A stretch of DNA of 64,000 bases from CAISIP01 sp037968655 (GCA_037968655.1 JBBKVW010000068.1:8428-72427), one strand, 5' to 3'. Positions 38,325 through 48,015 are shown, numbered from the stretch's first letter. Notes: generated from the letters alone by a model not told the origin. Program-made: numbers and translations.

Positions 38325-38777
38325 CTATCGCACGGCACGCGTTACGCGCGTCTTGCCGCCGGACATGACGAGGATGACTGCGTCACCCGCCATGAACGCT
38401 TCATTGCCGCGCGCTTGCACTATTGCACGCCGGTCGCCATTGGGCATTTGCAGCAGTATTTCGACGGCGTCTTCACGGGTGGTGGATTTTTCAATCGCAT
38501 TGCCAGCCACGGCCCCAGCCACTGCCGCCAGAACGCCCACAATGATGCCTTCGCGCCGCCCGCCAACACTGGCGCCAGCTACGCCACCCACCAGGCCACC
38601 GGCGACCGACCCCACGCCAGACTGTGTGCCTTCGACCCTCACCGGCCGGATCGACAATACCGTGGCATCTTGCACCGAAGACAGGCGCTGGGCATCGCTG
38701 CGCTGCACCACATCGGGGCTGGTGGTGCTGCATGCAGCAAGCAGCAGCACCAATATGAATCCGGCGGTATGTTTCAT
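38325..38777 (-). CDS. Glycine-zipper outer-membrane lipoprotein (SlyB/Pcp-like)
   Basis: The 150-residue product starts MKHTAGFILVLLLAACSTTS, a lipoprotein signal with the lipidated Cys in LAAC. The middle is a glycine zipper (VAGGLVGGVAGASVGGRREG, then VGVLAAVAGAVAGNAIE) like the 2TM glycine-zipper domain of SlyB/Pcp. The C-terminal 50 residues form a small domain (AVEILLQMPNGDRRAIVQ). SlyB-type proteins support outer-membrane integrity. A role here is inferred from the layout. AGGGA precedes the ATG. Confidence 0.85.
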   Translation of the reverse strand: MKHTAGFILVLLLAACSTTSPDVVQRSDAQRLSSVQDATVLSIRPVRVEGTQSGVGSVAGGLVGGVAGASVGGRREGIIVGVLAAVAGAVAGNAIEKSTTREDAVEILLQMPNGDRRAIVQARGNEAFMAGDAVILVMSGGKTRVTRAVR

Positions 38778-38845
38778 GGCAGTTCCCTTCAGGCGCATCG
38801 CTGACTATTCGAGTCTATTTTTGCAGAAAGATTCGCCTAGCCAAT

Positions 38846-39817
38846 TCATTTTGACTCGGCTAGCACGGCATGATCGGGCGGTAATTGAAACCGGCTTTGC
38901 AGCAGTTGCTCCAAACCAAATTGCTCCAAAAGCCCTCGCATGCGCCTGGCCGAGCTGGCGCGCGGCTGCCCCGTATGGCGCGCAATGATCAGCTCGTTCT
39001 TCAGGCTGTGCTCCCAACCGACGAGTTCGGTTACCGTGACCTGATAGCCCCAGGCTTCCAGATACAGGCAACGCAGCACGTTGCTGAGCTGACTGCCGAT
39101 TTCCCGGGTATGCAGTGGATGGCGCCACAGCTCGGCCAATGGCGTGCGGCGCAGATGAATGGCTTTGTCGGCGTTGAGCAATCGCGCCAGTTCCGCCTGG
39201 CAACACGGCACCAGCACCATGGCACGGGCTGATTTTTGCAGGCCGAACGCGATGGCGTCATCTGTAGCCGTGTCGCAGGCATGCAGTGCAGTGACCAGGT
39301 CGAAGCGCTCCGGCATTTCTGTCGCCAACGCGGACTCGGCGACGCTCAGGTTCAAGAACGACATGCGGGAAAACCCCAGCTTGAGCGCCAGGGCCTGCGA
39401 CTTGAGCACCAGCTCGGGTCGGGTTTCGATGCCATAGATCCAGCCATCGGCCTGTCCGCGCAAGAACAGGTCATACAAAATGAAGCCAAGGTAGGACTTG
39501 CCAGCACCATGGTCTGCAATCGCCATGCCGGCGGGGGCCGGGCGTTCTCCAGCGCCCTTTCCAATGCCGGCTTCGGCATCTGGCGCCCCGCTCTGGCCAA
39601 GTTCGCGCAGCAGTTTTTCAATGAACTGGTACAGGTGATACACCTGCTTGAGCTTGCGCCGTGAGTCCTGGTTGAGCCTGCCCTCGCGTGTGAGGATGTG
39701 CAATTCCTGCAGCAGTTCGATCGATTGACCCGGCCGCAACACGTCGGCCAGGCCCGATTTGTCAGCGGCCGATGCACTGTGATTAGCCTGGCGATTCGGG
39801 CTGCCTTTCTTGTTCAT
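38846..39817 (-). CDS. SAM-dependent methyltransferase (Methyltransferase_32-like)
   Basis: The 323-residue product, from MNKKGSPNRQANHSASAADK, has a class I methyltransferase core. It shows a SAM-site motif IADHGAGKSYLGFILYD, then RPELVLKSQALALKLGF, and VTALHACDTATDDAI with VLVPCCQAEL. The DHGAGKSYL and HACDTATD motifs fit the Methyltransf_32 group, found in GSTCD-like proteins and related RNA methyltransferases. The substrate is unknown. Its ATGA overlaps the DUF1415 stop, so it is coupled to that gene. Confidence 0.8.
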   Translation of the reverse strand: MNKKGSPNRQANHSASAADKSGLADVLRPGQSIELLQELHILTREGRLNQDSRRKLKQVYHLYQFIEKLLRELGQSGAPDAEAGIGKGAGERPAPAGMAIADHGAGKSYLGFILYDLFLRGQADGWIYGIETRPELVLKSQALALKLGFSRMSFLNLSVAESALATEMPERFDLVTALHACDTATDDAIAFGLQKSARAMVLVPCCQAELARLLNADKAIHLRRTPLAELWRHPLHTREIGSQLSNVLRCLYLEAWGYQVTVTELVGWEHSLKNELIIARHTGQPRASSARRMRGLLEQFGLEQLLQSRFQLPPDHAVLAESK

Positions 39818-40440
39818 TTCCGTATCCTGCCACGTCGCTGTTGCGGTTGCCTCGATTTGACCGGCGGCAAGGGCACCGAACGCCGGATCCCCAGCGCGTC
39901 CCACCCGGCACTTCCAATCCGCTCCATGGTCGCGATGTTGTTCTCGAATATCGCTTCGGCCTGGGGAAAAGCGGCAACTGCCCGGTCGACGCTGGCCTCG
40001 CGCAGCAGGTGCAGCGTCGGATAGGGCGCGCGGTTCGTCGCATTGCCGACATCGCCAGCGGTTGTACCTGCAAACTGGAACTGCGGGTGAAAGCTTGCGA
40101 TCTGCAGGACACCGTTCAATTCGAGCTCCTCAAGCACATGCTCCGCGCGGTCAAGGAAATCGTTGAAATCGCGAAACGGCAAAAGGCAGTCGGTAGCAAT
40201 CAGCAAGGTGGTATCGCGCACGGCCGGCTCGATCGAAGCGAGCTCCTGCATTTCGTGCCGCAGCACGGATTCGAGCAAGTCAGCATCGGTTGCGCGACAC
40301 ACGGCGTAACGGATCTGCCCACGCACATGCACTGCCTTGGCAAACGGGCAAAGGTTAAGCCCAATGACGGCCTTGTCCAGCCAGTGCTGCATGTCCCGCA
40401 CCACCGCCAGCTCGAATCGCTCCGACTCACTGTCTGACAT
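39814..40440 (-). CDS. DUF1415 family protein
   Basis: The 208-residue product from MSDSESERFELAVVRDMQHW belongs to the DUF1415 family, which has no known function. Conserved features are VIGLNLCPFAKAV near residue 25, LLIATDCLLPFRDFNDFLD, and ASFHPQFQFAGT followed by NRAPYPTLHLLRE. The Cys, His and Asp pattern suggests a redox or metal role but this is not established. It overlaps the MFS gene upstream by 14 bases and the methyltransferase gene downstream. Confidence 0.87.
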   Translation of the reverse strand: MSDSESERFELAVVRDMQHWLDKAVIGLNLCPFAKAVHVRGQIRYAVCRATDADLLESVLRHEMQELASIEPAVRDTTLLIATDCLLPFRDFNDFLDRAEHVLEELELNGVLQIASFHPQFQFAGTTAGDVGNATNRAPYPTLHLLREASVDRAVAAFPQAEAIFENNIATMERIGSAGWDALGIRRSVPLPPVKSRQPQQRRGRIRK

Positions 40441-41686
40441 GGGCCGCCTGCCATCCGATGCGCCGCGCCACCAGCATTCCCAGCGCACAGCATGTACCCG
40501 TGAAAGCCCAGCTCCAGTGCCATCCACCGACGCGCACGGCAATCCATGCCACGATCGGAGGCCCGATGAACTGTCCCATTGCCGACAGCTGCTGCATCCA
40601 TCCGACCGTCGTGGACACGCTCGATTCGTCGGGCGCGAGCCGCACCGCGAGCGAGAACAGGGTTCCGGGAATCAGGCCACCCAAGGTCGAGAACAGCAGC
40701 ACTCCCAGATAGCGGACAGCTGCGACCGTGTCTGCGTCCCGGCTCCACGCTATATCGGCAAACGCAATCACGGCGCCAATGGCCATGGCTACAAATCCGC
40801 ACACCAGAAGGCGCTGTGCCGGCACGCCCCGTTGCAGCAGTCGCCCGGAGGCCACATTGCCAATCACATTGACCAGCGCCGCCAAGGCCAAGAGGGATGC
40901 GGTCGCCGCACCAAGATGGCCTCCACCTTGCGCGACCACCGAGGGCAGGAATCCGATCACTGCCAGCCACTGGCCCGAGTACAAGGCAAAACACAGCGCC
41001 ACCAGCCACGGCCCTGGCGACGTCAACGTTCGGCGCACGCGCGAGGCAGCGTCATGGCTCAGATCGGTCGCCCTCGCATCTGCATGTTTGCGCGCGGTGA
41101 CCGACTGTCCATCCGGGTCCGGACTGACCGCGCAAATAACCAGTACCACCATCAGCATGGACACGGCTGCCAGCAGCAACCACCAACCGCGCCAGCCGAC
41201 GCCGGCAATCCACATAGGCCCGCCGGCCAAGGCCAGGGCAGTACCAAACGGCATGTAGGCGCTCCACAAGCCCAGCGCCGACTGCATGTGCGACGGCGCC
41301 GTCAGACGGCGGATCAGGCCTGGCGCAGGCATCACCGCAAGCAGGAAGCCGAATCCTTCGCAAGCGCGCAGCAGCAGCAGCACAGCCGGACCCTGGGCCA
41401 AAGCACCCAAGGCCCCAGCGACCGACAACAGAGTCAGCCCGATTACCATGCTGCGCCGCAATCCGATGCGATCGGCGGCCAGTCCCGCGACAAGTCCCAG
41501 CAGCATGCCGGCAAACTGCACCAATGACAGCAGGAAACCCGCCTGCAGCAGGCTCACGCCCAGGGATTCCCGCAGCACGGGGATCGCCGGTGACAACTTG
41601 CCCACATGCAGCGCGGCAGCGACACCGGCAAGGATGACGATCTTCTCCGGATACCGTTGCAGCAGCCGAACCAGCGCGGACATCAT
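40427..41686 (-). CDS. Major facilitator superfamily transporter (cyanate/NimT permease-like)
   Basis: The 419-residue product has 12 predicted membrane helices in two halves joined by a polar loop (DPDGQSVTARKHADARATDL). The MFS signature lies between helices 2 and 3 (GLAADRIGLRRSMVIG). The overall look is of the CynX/NimT branch, but the substrate cannot be told. Its ATGA overlaps the dgt stop. It is followed by DUF1415 and the methyltransferase, giving a four-gene coupled set. Confidence 0.85.
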   Translation of the reverse strand: MMSALVRLLQRYPEKIVILAGVAAALHVGKLSPAIPVLRESLGVSLLQAGFLLSLVQFAGMLLGLVAGLAADRIGLRRSMVIGLTLLSVAGALGALAQGPAVLLLLRACEGFGFLLAVMPAPGLIRRLTAPSHMQSALGLWSAYMPFGTALALAGGPMWIAGVGWRGWWLLLAAVSMLMVVLVICAVSPDPDGQSVTARKHADARATDLSHDAASRVRRTLTSPGPWLVALCFALYSGQWLAVIGFLPSVVAQGGGHLGAATASLLALAALVNVIGNVASGRLLQRGVPAQRLLVCGFVAMAIGAVIAFADIAWSRDADTVAAVRYLGVLLFSTLGGLIPGTLFSLAVRLAPDESSVSTTVGWMQQLSAMGQFIGPPIVAWIAVRVGGWHWSWAFTGTCCALGMLVARRIGWQAAHVRQ

Positions 41687-42876
41687 GCAAGCAATCGCTG
41701 CCCGGTGATCCGTTCGTGTTCGCGCACGGCAAAACGATCGGTCATGCCGGCGATGTAGTCGGCCACCACGCGGGCACGCGCCTGCAGTTCATCCAGATCC
41801 TGAGGCAGCGCTTCGCTGCGGGCTGCGAAGCCCGGCTGCATGTCGTGCGGTGCCTCCATGTAGACAGCAAACAGATCGCTGACCACACGGCGCGCCTGAT
41901 GTGTTGTACCCATCACCTGCGGATGGCGATACAGATTGCGCAGCAGGAACTGCTTGAGTTCGACCGATGCGCGTCGCATCTGGGCCGAAAACTGCACCAA
42001 CGGGCCCAATACGCGCACTTCGCCGACGTGGCGGGGGGCAGCTGCCAGCAACTGCGACCCCGTCGCGTCGATCACGTCATAGACCTGCGCGCTCAACATC
42101 TGGCGGATCGACTCATACAACAGGCGCCGGTCCTGCGTCGAGTCAAGCAAGTGCGGATGGCGTGCGAGGGTCTGCTGCAGATACTGCTTGAACAGGGGAA
42201 CCGACTCGAGTTGTCCAATCGTGATCAGGCCAGAGCGCACGCCATCGTCGATGTCGTGTGCGTTGTAGGCGATCTCGTCGGCCAGGTTGCACAGCTGCGC
42301 CTCCAGGCTGGGCTGGCTGCGATCCTGAAAGCGCCGCCCCACACCGCCAGCGCCGTCGCCGTAGTCTGGCTCGAGCGCCTCGATCTGGGCCGCGTTCTTG
42401 GGCGAGCAGTGCTTGAGAATGCCCTCGCGCGTTTCGAAGGTGAGATTCAGTCCGTCAAAGTCCGGATAGCGTTCTTCCAGCAGGTCGACGATGCGCAGGC
42501 TCTGCAAATTGTGCTCGAAGCCGCCGAAATCGGCCATGCATTCGTTCAACGAATCCTGGCCGGCATGCCCGAATGGCGTGTGACCCAGATCGTGCGACAA
42601 GGCGATCGCCTCGACCAGATCTTCGTTCAGGCCCAAGGCGCGGGCGATGGAGCGCCCAAGCTGCGCAACTTCCAGCGAATGGGTGAGCCGGGTCCGGAAC
42701 AGGTCGCCTTCGTGATTCAGAAAGACCTGGGTTTTGTACACCAGCCTTCGGAACGCAGAGCAGTGGACTATGCGGTCGCGATCGCGTTGAAAGTCCGAGC
42801 GCGTGGGTGCAGCCGGTTCGGCGTGGCGCCGGCCGCGCGATTTGGCTGGATCACAGGCATATGCCGCAAGCGTCAT
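41683..42876 (-). CDS. dgt: Deoxyguanosinetriphosphate triphosphohydrolase-like protein
   Basis: Dgt-type HD enzymes split dNTPs to nucleoside and triphosphate and so limit dNTP pools. The 397-residue product from MTLAAYACDPAKSRGRRHAE has the metal-binding HD motif in AIALSHDLGHTPFGHAGQ. The first His is in RTRLTHSLEVAQLGRSIA, and a distal Asp is in LADEIAYNAHDIDDG. The ATG follows AAGGATTGAAC. It lies 79 bases after aroB. Confidence 0.94.
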   Translation of the reverse strand: MTLAAYACDPAKSRGRRHAEPAAPTRSDFQRDRDRIVHCSAFRRLVYKTQVFLNHEGDLFRTRLTHSLEVAQLGRSIARALGLNEDLVEAIALSHDLGHTPFGHAGQDSLNECMADFGGFEHNLQSLRIVDLLEERYPDFDGLNLTFETREGILKHCSPKNAAQIEALEPDYGDGAGGVGRRFQDRSQPSLEAQLCNLADEIAYNAHDIDDGVRSGLITIGQLESVPLFKQYLQQTLARHPHLLDSTQDRRLLYESIRQMLSAQVYDVIDATGSQLLAAAPRHVGEVRVLGPLVQFSAQMRRASVELKQFLLRNLYRHPQVMGTTHQARRVVSDLFAVYMEAPHDMQPGFAARSEALPQDLDELQARARVVADYIAGMTDRFAVREHERITGQRLLA

Positions 42877-42955
42877 GTTCAATCCTTCCAGCCGGACCTG
42901 CAGGCATCCCGAGGTAATTGGCATCGGCTGGTCATCGATGCCAGGTCGGACATGA

Positions 42956-44089
42956 TCACCCGCAGCAAGCGTCCACAACCTCGCGCACCAGTTCGTCTGG
43001 AGCCGTACGCACAACGGCATTGCCCGGACGATCGATCACGACAAACTGGATTGCCCCGCCCTGCGACTTCTTGTCGCCCCGCATCAAGGCAAGGTATCGA
43101 TCGGCATTGGATGCCGCTCCAGGCGTCGCGCCTGCAGTTGACGGCAATTGCGGACCGACCACCGGCAGACCAGCGGCCTTGATCAGCCGCGTCAGGCGTT
43201 CTACGAACGCCTGCTCGACGAGCCCCAGCCGCATCGACAAGTGCAGTGCCATGACCATGCCGCAGCCAACGGCCTCTCCGTGCAGCCAGCGGCCGTACCC
43301 CATGCCGTTCTCGATCGCGTGGCCAAAGGTATGGCCAAAATTCAATATGGCGCGCAGGCCACTCTCGCGTTCATCCTGCCCCACGACGCCTGCCTTGATC
43401 TCGCAACTGCGCTGCACGGCATGGGCCAAGGCTGCCGGATCGCGCGCCAGCAGTTGGGCCAGATGTGTTTCGATCCAGTCCAGGAACGCCATGTCGGCAA
43501 TCGGCCCGTACTTGATGACCTCGGCCAGTCCGGCACTGAGTTCGCGCTGCGCCAGCGTGGCAAATGGCGCGGCGTCGCACACGACGAGCAAGGGCTGGTA
43601 AAACGCCCCGATCATGTTCTTGCCCAGCGGATGATTGATGCCCGTCTTGCCACCTACTGACGAATCGACCTGCGCCAGCAGGGTCGTCGGAACCTGTACG
43701 AAAGGAACGCCGCGCATGAACGATGCGGCCGCAAATCCTGTCATATCGCCAACCACCCCGCCACCCAACGCGAACAGCACCGTCTTGCGGTCGCATCGGA
43801 ACTGCAACAGGGCGTCAAAGATCAGGTTCAGGGTTTGCCAGTTCTTGTGCGCCTCGCCATCGGGCAGCGTCACGCAATGCACGCTGGGATAGTGCGCGGA
43901 AAGTGCCAGGCGAAGCGCCTCGCCATACAAGGGCCCGACCGTGGCATTGGTCACGATCAGGGCTGATGCGGCCACTGGCAGGCCAGCATAAGTGCCACTG
44001 TCGCCCAGCAGTCCGCTGCCAATCAGAATGGGGTAACTGCGCTCGTCCAGGTCGATTGACACGCGCGCAACAGGCTGCAGTGGGGGCAT
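42956..44089 (-). CDS. aroB: 3-Dehydroquinate synthase AroB
   Basis: AroB turns DAHP into 3-dehydroquinate, step two of the shikimate pathway, using NAD and a divalent metal. The 377-residue product from MPPLQPVARVSIDLDERSYP has GGGVVGDMTGFAAASFMRG, PTTLLAQVDSSVGGKTGIN, the metal-site Glu in ELSAGLAEVIKYG and the metal-site His in NFGHTFGHAIE and LHGEAV. It lies 44 bases after aroK, the usual aroKB pair. Confidence 0.97.
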   Translation of the reverse strand: MPPLQPVARVSIDLDERSYPILIGSGLLGDSGTYAGLPVAASALIVTNATVGPLYGEALRLALSAHYPSVHCVTLPDGEAHKNWQTLNLIFDALLQFRCDRKTVLFALGGGVVGDMTGFAAASFMRGVPFVQVPTTLLAQVDSSVGGKTGINHPLGKNMIGAFYQPLLVVCDAAPFATLAQRELSAGLAEVIKYGPIADMAFLDWIETHLAQLLARDPAALAHAVQRSCEIKAGVVGQDERESGLRAILNFGHTFGHAIENGMGYGRWLHGEAVGCGMVMALHLSMRLGLVEQAFVERLTRLIKAAGLPVVGPQLPSTAGATPGAASNADRYLALMRGDKKSQGGAIQFVVIDRPGNAVVRTAPDELVREVVDACCG

Positions 44090-44133
44090 AGGCCTGTAGT
44101 TTAGGGTAAGGCCCCCCGTCATGGATCGGCAAT

Positions 44134-44661
44134 TCAGGCAGGCTGCGGCCAAGCCCCATCGAGTTCGATTTGCATCACGATCATGTTGACCAGGGTTGCG
44201 ACTGACGGTCGGCCGGTCTCGATCGTGAAGTGCGCCGTTTCACGGTACAGAGGGTCACGCAGCGCATACAAGTCGCGCAGCCTCGTCAACGGGTCGCCCA
44301 CTTGCAACAGCGGGCGGTTGCGGTCATGGCGCAGGCGTCGGAACAATTCATCAGGCGAGGATTTGAGATAGATCACCCGACCGCGTTCACTCAGATGGCG
44401 GCGGTTCTCCGGGCGCAGAACCGAGCCACCGCCGGTCGACAGAACGCCAAGCGGACCCTGCGTCAACTCGGCAATGACGACGGCTTCCAGGTCACGAAAT
44501 CGCGACTCACCTTCCTGCTCGAAATACTGGCGGATCGAATAGCCCAGACGTGCCTCGATCACCTGGTCCGAATCGGTGAACGGCAGCTGCAAGCGACGCG
44601 CCAGATGGCGCCCGACGGTGGACTTGCCCGAACCCGGCAGGCCAACAAGACTGAATATCAC
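44134..44661 (-). CDS. aroK: Shikimate kinase AroK
   Basis: Shikimate kinase phosphorylates shikimate at O-3. The 175-residue product has Walker A GLPGSGKSTVG, shikimate-binding DSDQVIEARLG and FRDLEAVVIAEL, the GGGSVLRPENR motif and a lid region LRHDRNRPLL. I place the start at a GTG giving MIFSLVGLPGSGKS, which matches the family length. An ATG 20 codons upstream would overlap pilQ and add an atypical leader. Upstream is pilQ, downstream aroB. Confidence 0.93.
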   Translation of the reverse strand: MIFSLVGLPGSGKSTVGRHLARRLQLPFTDSDQVIEARLGYSIRQYFEQEGESRFRDLEAVVIAELTQGPLGVLSTGGGSVLRPENRRHLSERGRVIYLKSSPDELFRRLRHDRNRPLLQVGDPLTRLRDLYALRDPLYRETAHFTIETGRPSVATLVNMIVMQIELDGAWPQPA

Positions 44662-44695
44662 CTTGACAAGCCGCCGCAGCGCGGCAGCAGTCGGA

Positions 44696-46801
44696 TCAGC
44701 GCACCGCAGCCTTGTCGGCAATCATCTTGGGCGTGATGAACACCAGCATTTCCTGCTTGTTAGCGATGCGCGATCGGGTCTTGAACAAATTGCCGATGCC
44801 CGGCAGATCGCCCAGCAGAGGTACCTTGGTCTCGCTGTCGCTCTCGGTCAGTTCGAATATGCCGCCAATGACGACCGTTCCGCCGTTTTCCACCAGTACC
44901 TGCGTCTTGATGTGCTTGGTATTGATGGCAAATCCTGCCGCCGTCGCCTGTCCCACGGTGTCCTTGTTGACGTCCAGGTCCAGGATGATGTTGCCTTCGG
45001 GCGTGATCTGCGGCGTGACTTCCAGCTTCAGGTTGGCCTTTCGAAATGCGATCGATGTCGCGCCGCTGGAGGTCGCAACCTGATAGGGCAATTCGGTGCC
45101 CTGCTCGATCAGCGCCTTGATCTGGTCGGCGGTCACAACGCGCGGGCTTGATACCACCTTGCCCTTGCCATCGGCCTCCAGCGCCGACAACTCCAGGCTC
45201 AGGAATCGATTGGCCGCTGCATTGAAGATCGATACTGCAAACGAAGCCGGAGCGTAGCCACCTTGGCCGATAGCTGGCAGGTTGACAAAGCTGCCCGACG
45301 TAGTCTGAGCGGCTCCTTCGACATATGACGAACCAAAGCTTGTATTGAGCGTATTACCACCCTGGCTGATGACCTTGACGCCGCCAGGCGGATTGATGCC
45401 GCCACCGAGCTTGATGCCCAGCGACTTGCCAAACGTATCGGACGCCTCGACGATGCGCGCCTCGATCAAGACCTGACGAACGGGAATATCCAGCTTTGCA
45501 ATCAGTTGCTGCACTTGCTCCAGCTTGCTGCCGATGTCTGTGACAAACAGCTGATTGGTCCGCGCCTCGGCGATCACGCTTCCGCGTGCACTCAGGATAC
45601 GGGTGCTGCTGGCACCCGAGCCACCCGCCGTCAAGCTACTCGCGATCTCCGCCGACTTGGCGTAATTTATCTGGAACGACTGGGTGCGCAGAGGCTCCAG
45701 ATTCTGCAGCGCCGCGATCGACTCGAGCTCCAGTTTTTCCTTTGCATTGATCTCGTCGCGTGGCGCGATCCACAAGACGTTGCCGGTCTTGCGCATGCCC
45801 AGGCCCTTGGCCTGCAGGATGATGTCCAGCGCCTGATCCCATGGCACATCCTGCAATCGCAGCGTCACTGCCCCAGTGACCGAATCTGACGTGATGATGT
45901 TGAAGTTGGTGAAATCGGCAATCACCTGCAACAGCGAGCGAACCTCGATATTCTGGAAATTGAGCGACAACTTCTGACCGTTGTAACCCTGGCCTTGTGT
46001 GAGTTTGGTCGGATCGACCTTCTGCGGCTTGATCTCGAGCACGAACTGGTTGTCGCTTTGATAGGCGCTGTGTTCCCATAGTCCACGTGGTTCGATCACC
46101 ATGCGGACCCGGTCGCCTGTCTGGAAGGTCGTGACGGTCTGCACCGGTGTACCGAAGTCGGACACATCCAACCGCCTGCGCAGTCCCTCGGGCAAGGTGG
46201 ACTTGAGGAACTCAACAACCAGCGACTGCCCCTGGACCCGGACATCCACCCCAACTTGATTATTGGGCAATGCCACGACCACCCGGCCTGCGCCCTCGGC
46301 GCCGCGACGGAAGTCCAGGTCCCTGATTGGCAAGGTGTCACGGTTAAGATTTTCAGCAAAGACCGGGACCGGAGTAGTGACCGGTGCAGCCGCTGCCACG
46401 GCATCCAGAACCACCAACAAGGACTTGCCTTGCAATTGCGCCTTGTAGGCAGTTGGTTGCTTCAAGTTCAGCACGACGCGGGTGCGATCCCCGGCCTGCA
46501 CGACGCTGATGGAGCGCAGATTGCCCTGGTTGATGTCCACCGTCGAACGGCCCATGGCATTGGACACACCCGGGAAATCCAGTGCAATGCGCGCTGGCGC
46601 CTGAATTGCGAAGCCGCTAGGCACGGCTGTCAAAGCTTGTGAGAGATCGATGCGGACAACTTCGCTGCCCCCCTGAACCGAGCCAGACACTGATTCAATT
46701 GCGGTTTGCGCATGGGTACTGAGCGCCGCCAGCGTCAGCATCAAGCCGAGCGAAAGCCGCTTCCAGCCTGTCATGGCCTCGCGTCCGGTTTCAATTTTCA
46801 T
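44696..46801 (-). CDS. pilQ: Type IV pilus secretin PilQ
   Basis: PilQ forms the outer-membrane channel through which type IV pili pass. The 701-residue product has a signal peptide (LSLGLMLTLAALSTHAQ), two AMIN domains (around VVRIDLSQALTAVPSGFAIQ and VVVALPNNQVGVDVRVQGQS), an STN/N0 domain (LSLNFQNIEVRSLLQVIADF) and an N1 domain. The C-terminal secretin domain has VPLLGDLPGIGNLFKTR near its end. Its ATGA overlaps the pilP stop. It ends the pilMNOPQ genes. Confidence 0.96.
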   Translation of the reverse strand: MKIETGREAMTGWKRLSLGLMLTLAALSTHAQTAIESVSGSVQGGSEVVRIDLSQALTAVPSGFAIQAPARIALDFPGVSNAMGRSTVDINQGNLRSISVVQAGDRTRVVLNLKQPTAYKAQLQGKSLLVVLDAVAAAAPVTTPVPVFAENLNRDTLPIRDLDFRRGAEGAGRVVVALPNNQVGVDVRVQGQSLVVEFLKSTLPEGLRRRLDVSDFGTPVQTVTTFQTGDRVRMVIEPRGLWEHSAYQSDNQFVLEIKPQKVDPTKLTQGQGYNGQKLSLNFQNIEVRSLLQVIADFTNFNIITSDSVTGAVTLRLQDVPWDQALDIILQAKGLGMRKTGNVLWIAPRDEINAKEKLELESIAALQNLEPLRTQSFQINYAKSAEIASSLTAGGSGASSTRILSARGSVIAEARTNQLFVTDIGSKLEQVQQLIAKLDIPVRQVLIEARIVEASDTFGKSLGIKLGGGINPPGGVKVISQGGNTLNTSFGSSYVEGAAQTTSGSFVNLPAIGQGGYAPASFAVSIFNAAANRFLSLELSALEADGKGKVVSSPRVVTADQIKALIEQGTELPYQVATSSGATSIAFRKANLKLEVTPQITPEGNIILDLDVNKDTVGQATAAGFAINTKHIKTQVLVENGGTVVIGGIFELTESDSETKVPLLGDLPGIGNLFKTRSRIANKQEMLVFITPKMIADKAAVR

Positions 46802-47340
46802 TTTGACCTCTCTTGAAGTTGCAGCGCAGCGGTGCGCTCGATCCATTCGCCCACAGCGTCTTGCACGATTTCACGCAAGGCAACCTCTGTCTCACCAATT
46901 TTCATTACGCGTCCGTAGTTTTGTCCCAAGTAATCGCCTGGGCGCACCTGGTACAGCAGGTTGTTGACCTTGACCAGCGCAACCGGCTTGCCATCGCGAA
47001 GCATGCTCCCGACCATGGCAATGGCATCCAGCGGAAATGCTTCCAGCGCCTGCTTTCGGCGCGCCAGCTCGGGCGCGACCAGTGCACCGTTGGCCACAGA
47101 TTGCGCACCCTCGCGCTTCAAGGCCTGGGTCAATTTGTCCCGGTTGAAAGGATCGACGGCAGTTAGCTGCTCATATGCCTGGGGTTGAAAAACCTTGGGC
47201 TCGCTGATCGGCTCAATCTTGGGCCGGGTGGCGTTGCGCTGTGCAGCCATCCACTGCTGCAGTTCGTCACCGTCAGAGCCACCGCAAGCACTCAGGGTCG
47301 AAAGCAACAGTATTGCCGCACAAAGATGTCCTCGCATCAT
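46798..47340 (-). CDS. pilP: Type IV pilus assembly lipoprotein PilP
   Basis: PilP is an inner-membrane lipoprotein that links PilN/PilO to the secretin PilQ. The 180-residue product has a lipoprotein signal (LLLSTLSACGG) and a Pro-rich linker with the conserved QAYEQLTAVDPFNRDKL segment. A C-terminal beta domain follows (DGKPVALVKVNNLLYQVRPG, then DYLGQNYGRV). It overlaps pilO and pilQ, each by ATGA. Confidence 0.95.
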   Translation of the reverse strand: MMRGHLCAAILLLSTLSACGGSDGDELQQWMAAQRNATRPKIEPISEPKVFQPQAYEQLTAVDPFNRDKLTQALKREGAQSVANGALVAPELARRKQALEAFPLDAIAMVGSMLRDGKPVALVKVNNLLYQVRPGDYLGQNYGRVMKIGETEVALREIVQDAVGEWIERTAALQLQERSK

Positions 47341-48002
47341 TTCTTGGCCCCACTTGCCTTGCGCTGCGCCGCTACCTCAACGGAATCGAGATACCGGAAT
47401 GTCTTGGCCGTCGCTTCCATCAACAGTGTGCTATCGCCTTTTGGGGTTATTGACAAATTGTTCAGTGTCACGATGCGGGACAAATTTGCAATATCGGACG
47501 CGAAAGCTCCCATATCGTGGTATTTGCCGGTCACCCGTATGGATATCGGCAATTCCGCGTAGTAATCGCGCACGATCACCTGGCCTGGCCTGAACAATTC
47601 GAACTGCAGGCTGCGGCCAAGCCCAGCTTGATTGATGTCGGACAGCAGCGCGTCCATCTCAGCCTTGCTGGGCAACTGTTTCTCCAGTTGCGTTACATAT
47701 TGCAAGACCTGCTCGCGCTGCTTTTTCAGGACTTCCAGGTTTACCGCCTTAGCCAGCTTGAACTTGTAATCCTCGCGCAACTTGACCTCTTTGGCCTGCT
47801 CCGCCTCGAGTTCCAGTTCGGAGTCGGTGAGCCAGGCAAACCACAGCCCGGTCACGACAGCAACGATCACTGCCAGGAAAGCACAGTAGCGCGGAAAGGC
47901 CGGCCAGGTCGACGGGTCCTTGGTGTCCAAGGCCCGAAACTGCCCGAACAGCTTGTCCTGCAGGGCAGGAAAATCGATCTTGTTGCTTGTTTTGGTCGCC
48001 AT
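47337..48002 (-). CDS. pilO: Type IV pilus inner-membrane protein PilO
   Basis: PilO pairs with PilN through coiled coils to form the alignment complex of the pilus machine. The 221-residue product has one membrane helix (CAFLAVIVAVVTGLWFAWL) and a coiled coil (LEAEQAKEVKLREDYKFKLA). A ferredoxin-like C-terminal domain follows, with the motif ELPISIRVTGKYHDMGAFA. It lies 13 bases after pilN. Confidence 0.95.
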   Translation of the reverse strand: MATKTSNKIDFPALQDKLFGQFRALDTKDPSTWPAFPRYCAFLAVIVAVVTGLWFAWLTDSELELEAEQAKEVKLREDYKFKLAKAVNLEVLKKQREQVLQYVTQLEKQLPSKAEMDALLSDINQAGLGRSLQFELFRPGQVIVRDYYAELPISIRVTGKYHDMGAFASDIANLSRIVTLNNLSITPKGDSTLLMEATAKTFRYLDSVEVAAQRKASGAKK

Positions 48003-48015
48003 ATTGAATGACCGG

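Noticed and set aside
41716..43182. 488-codon rightward frame over dgt
   Set aside because: Antisense to an intact Dgt with full HD motifs; no family resemblance in the translation.
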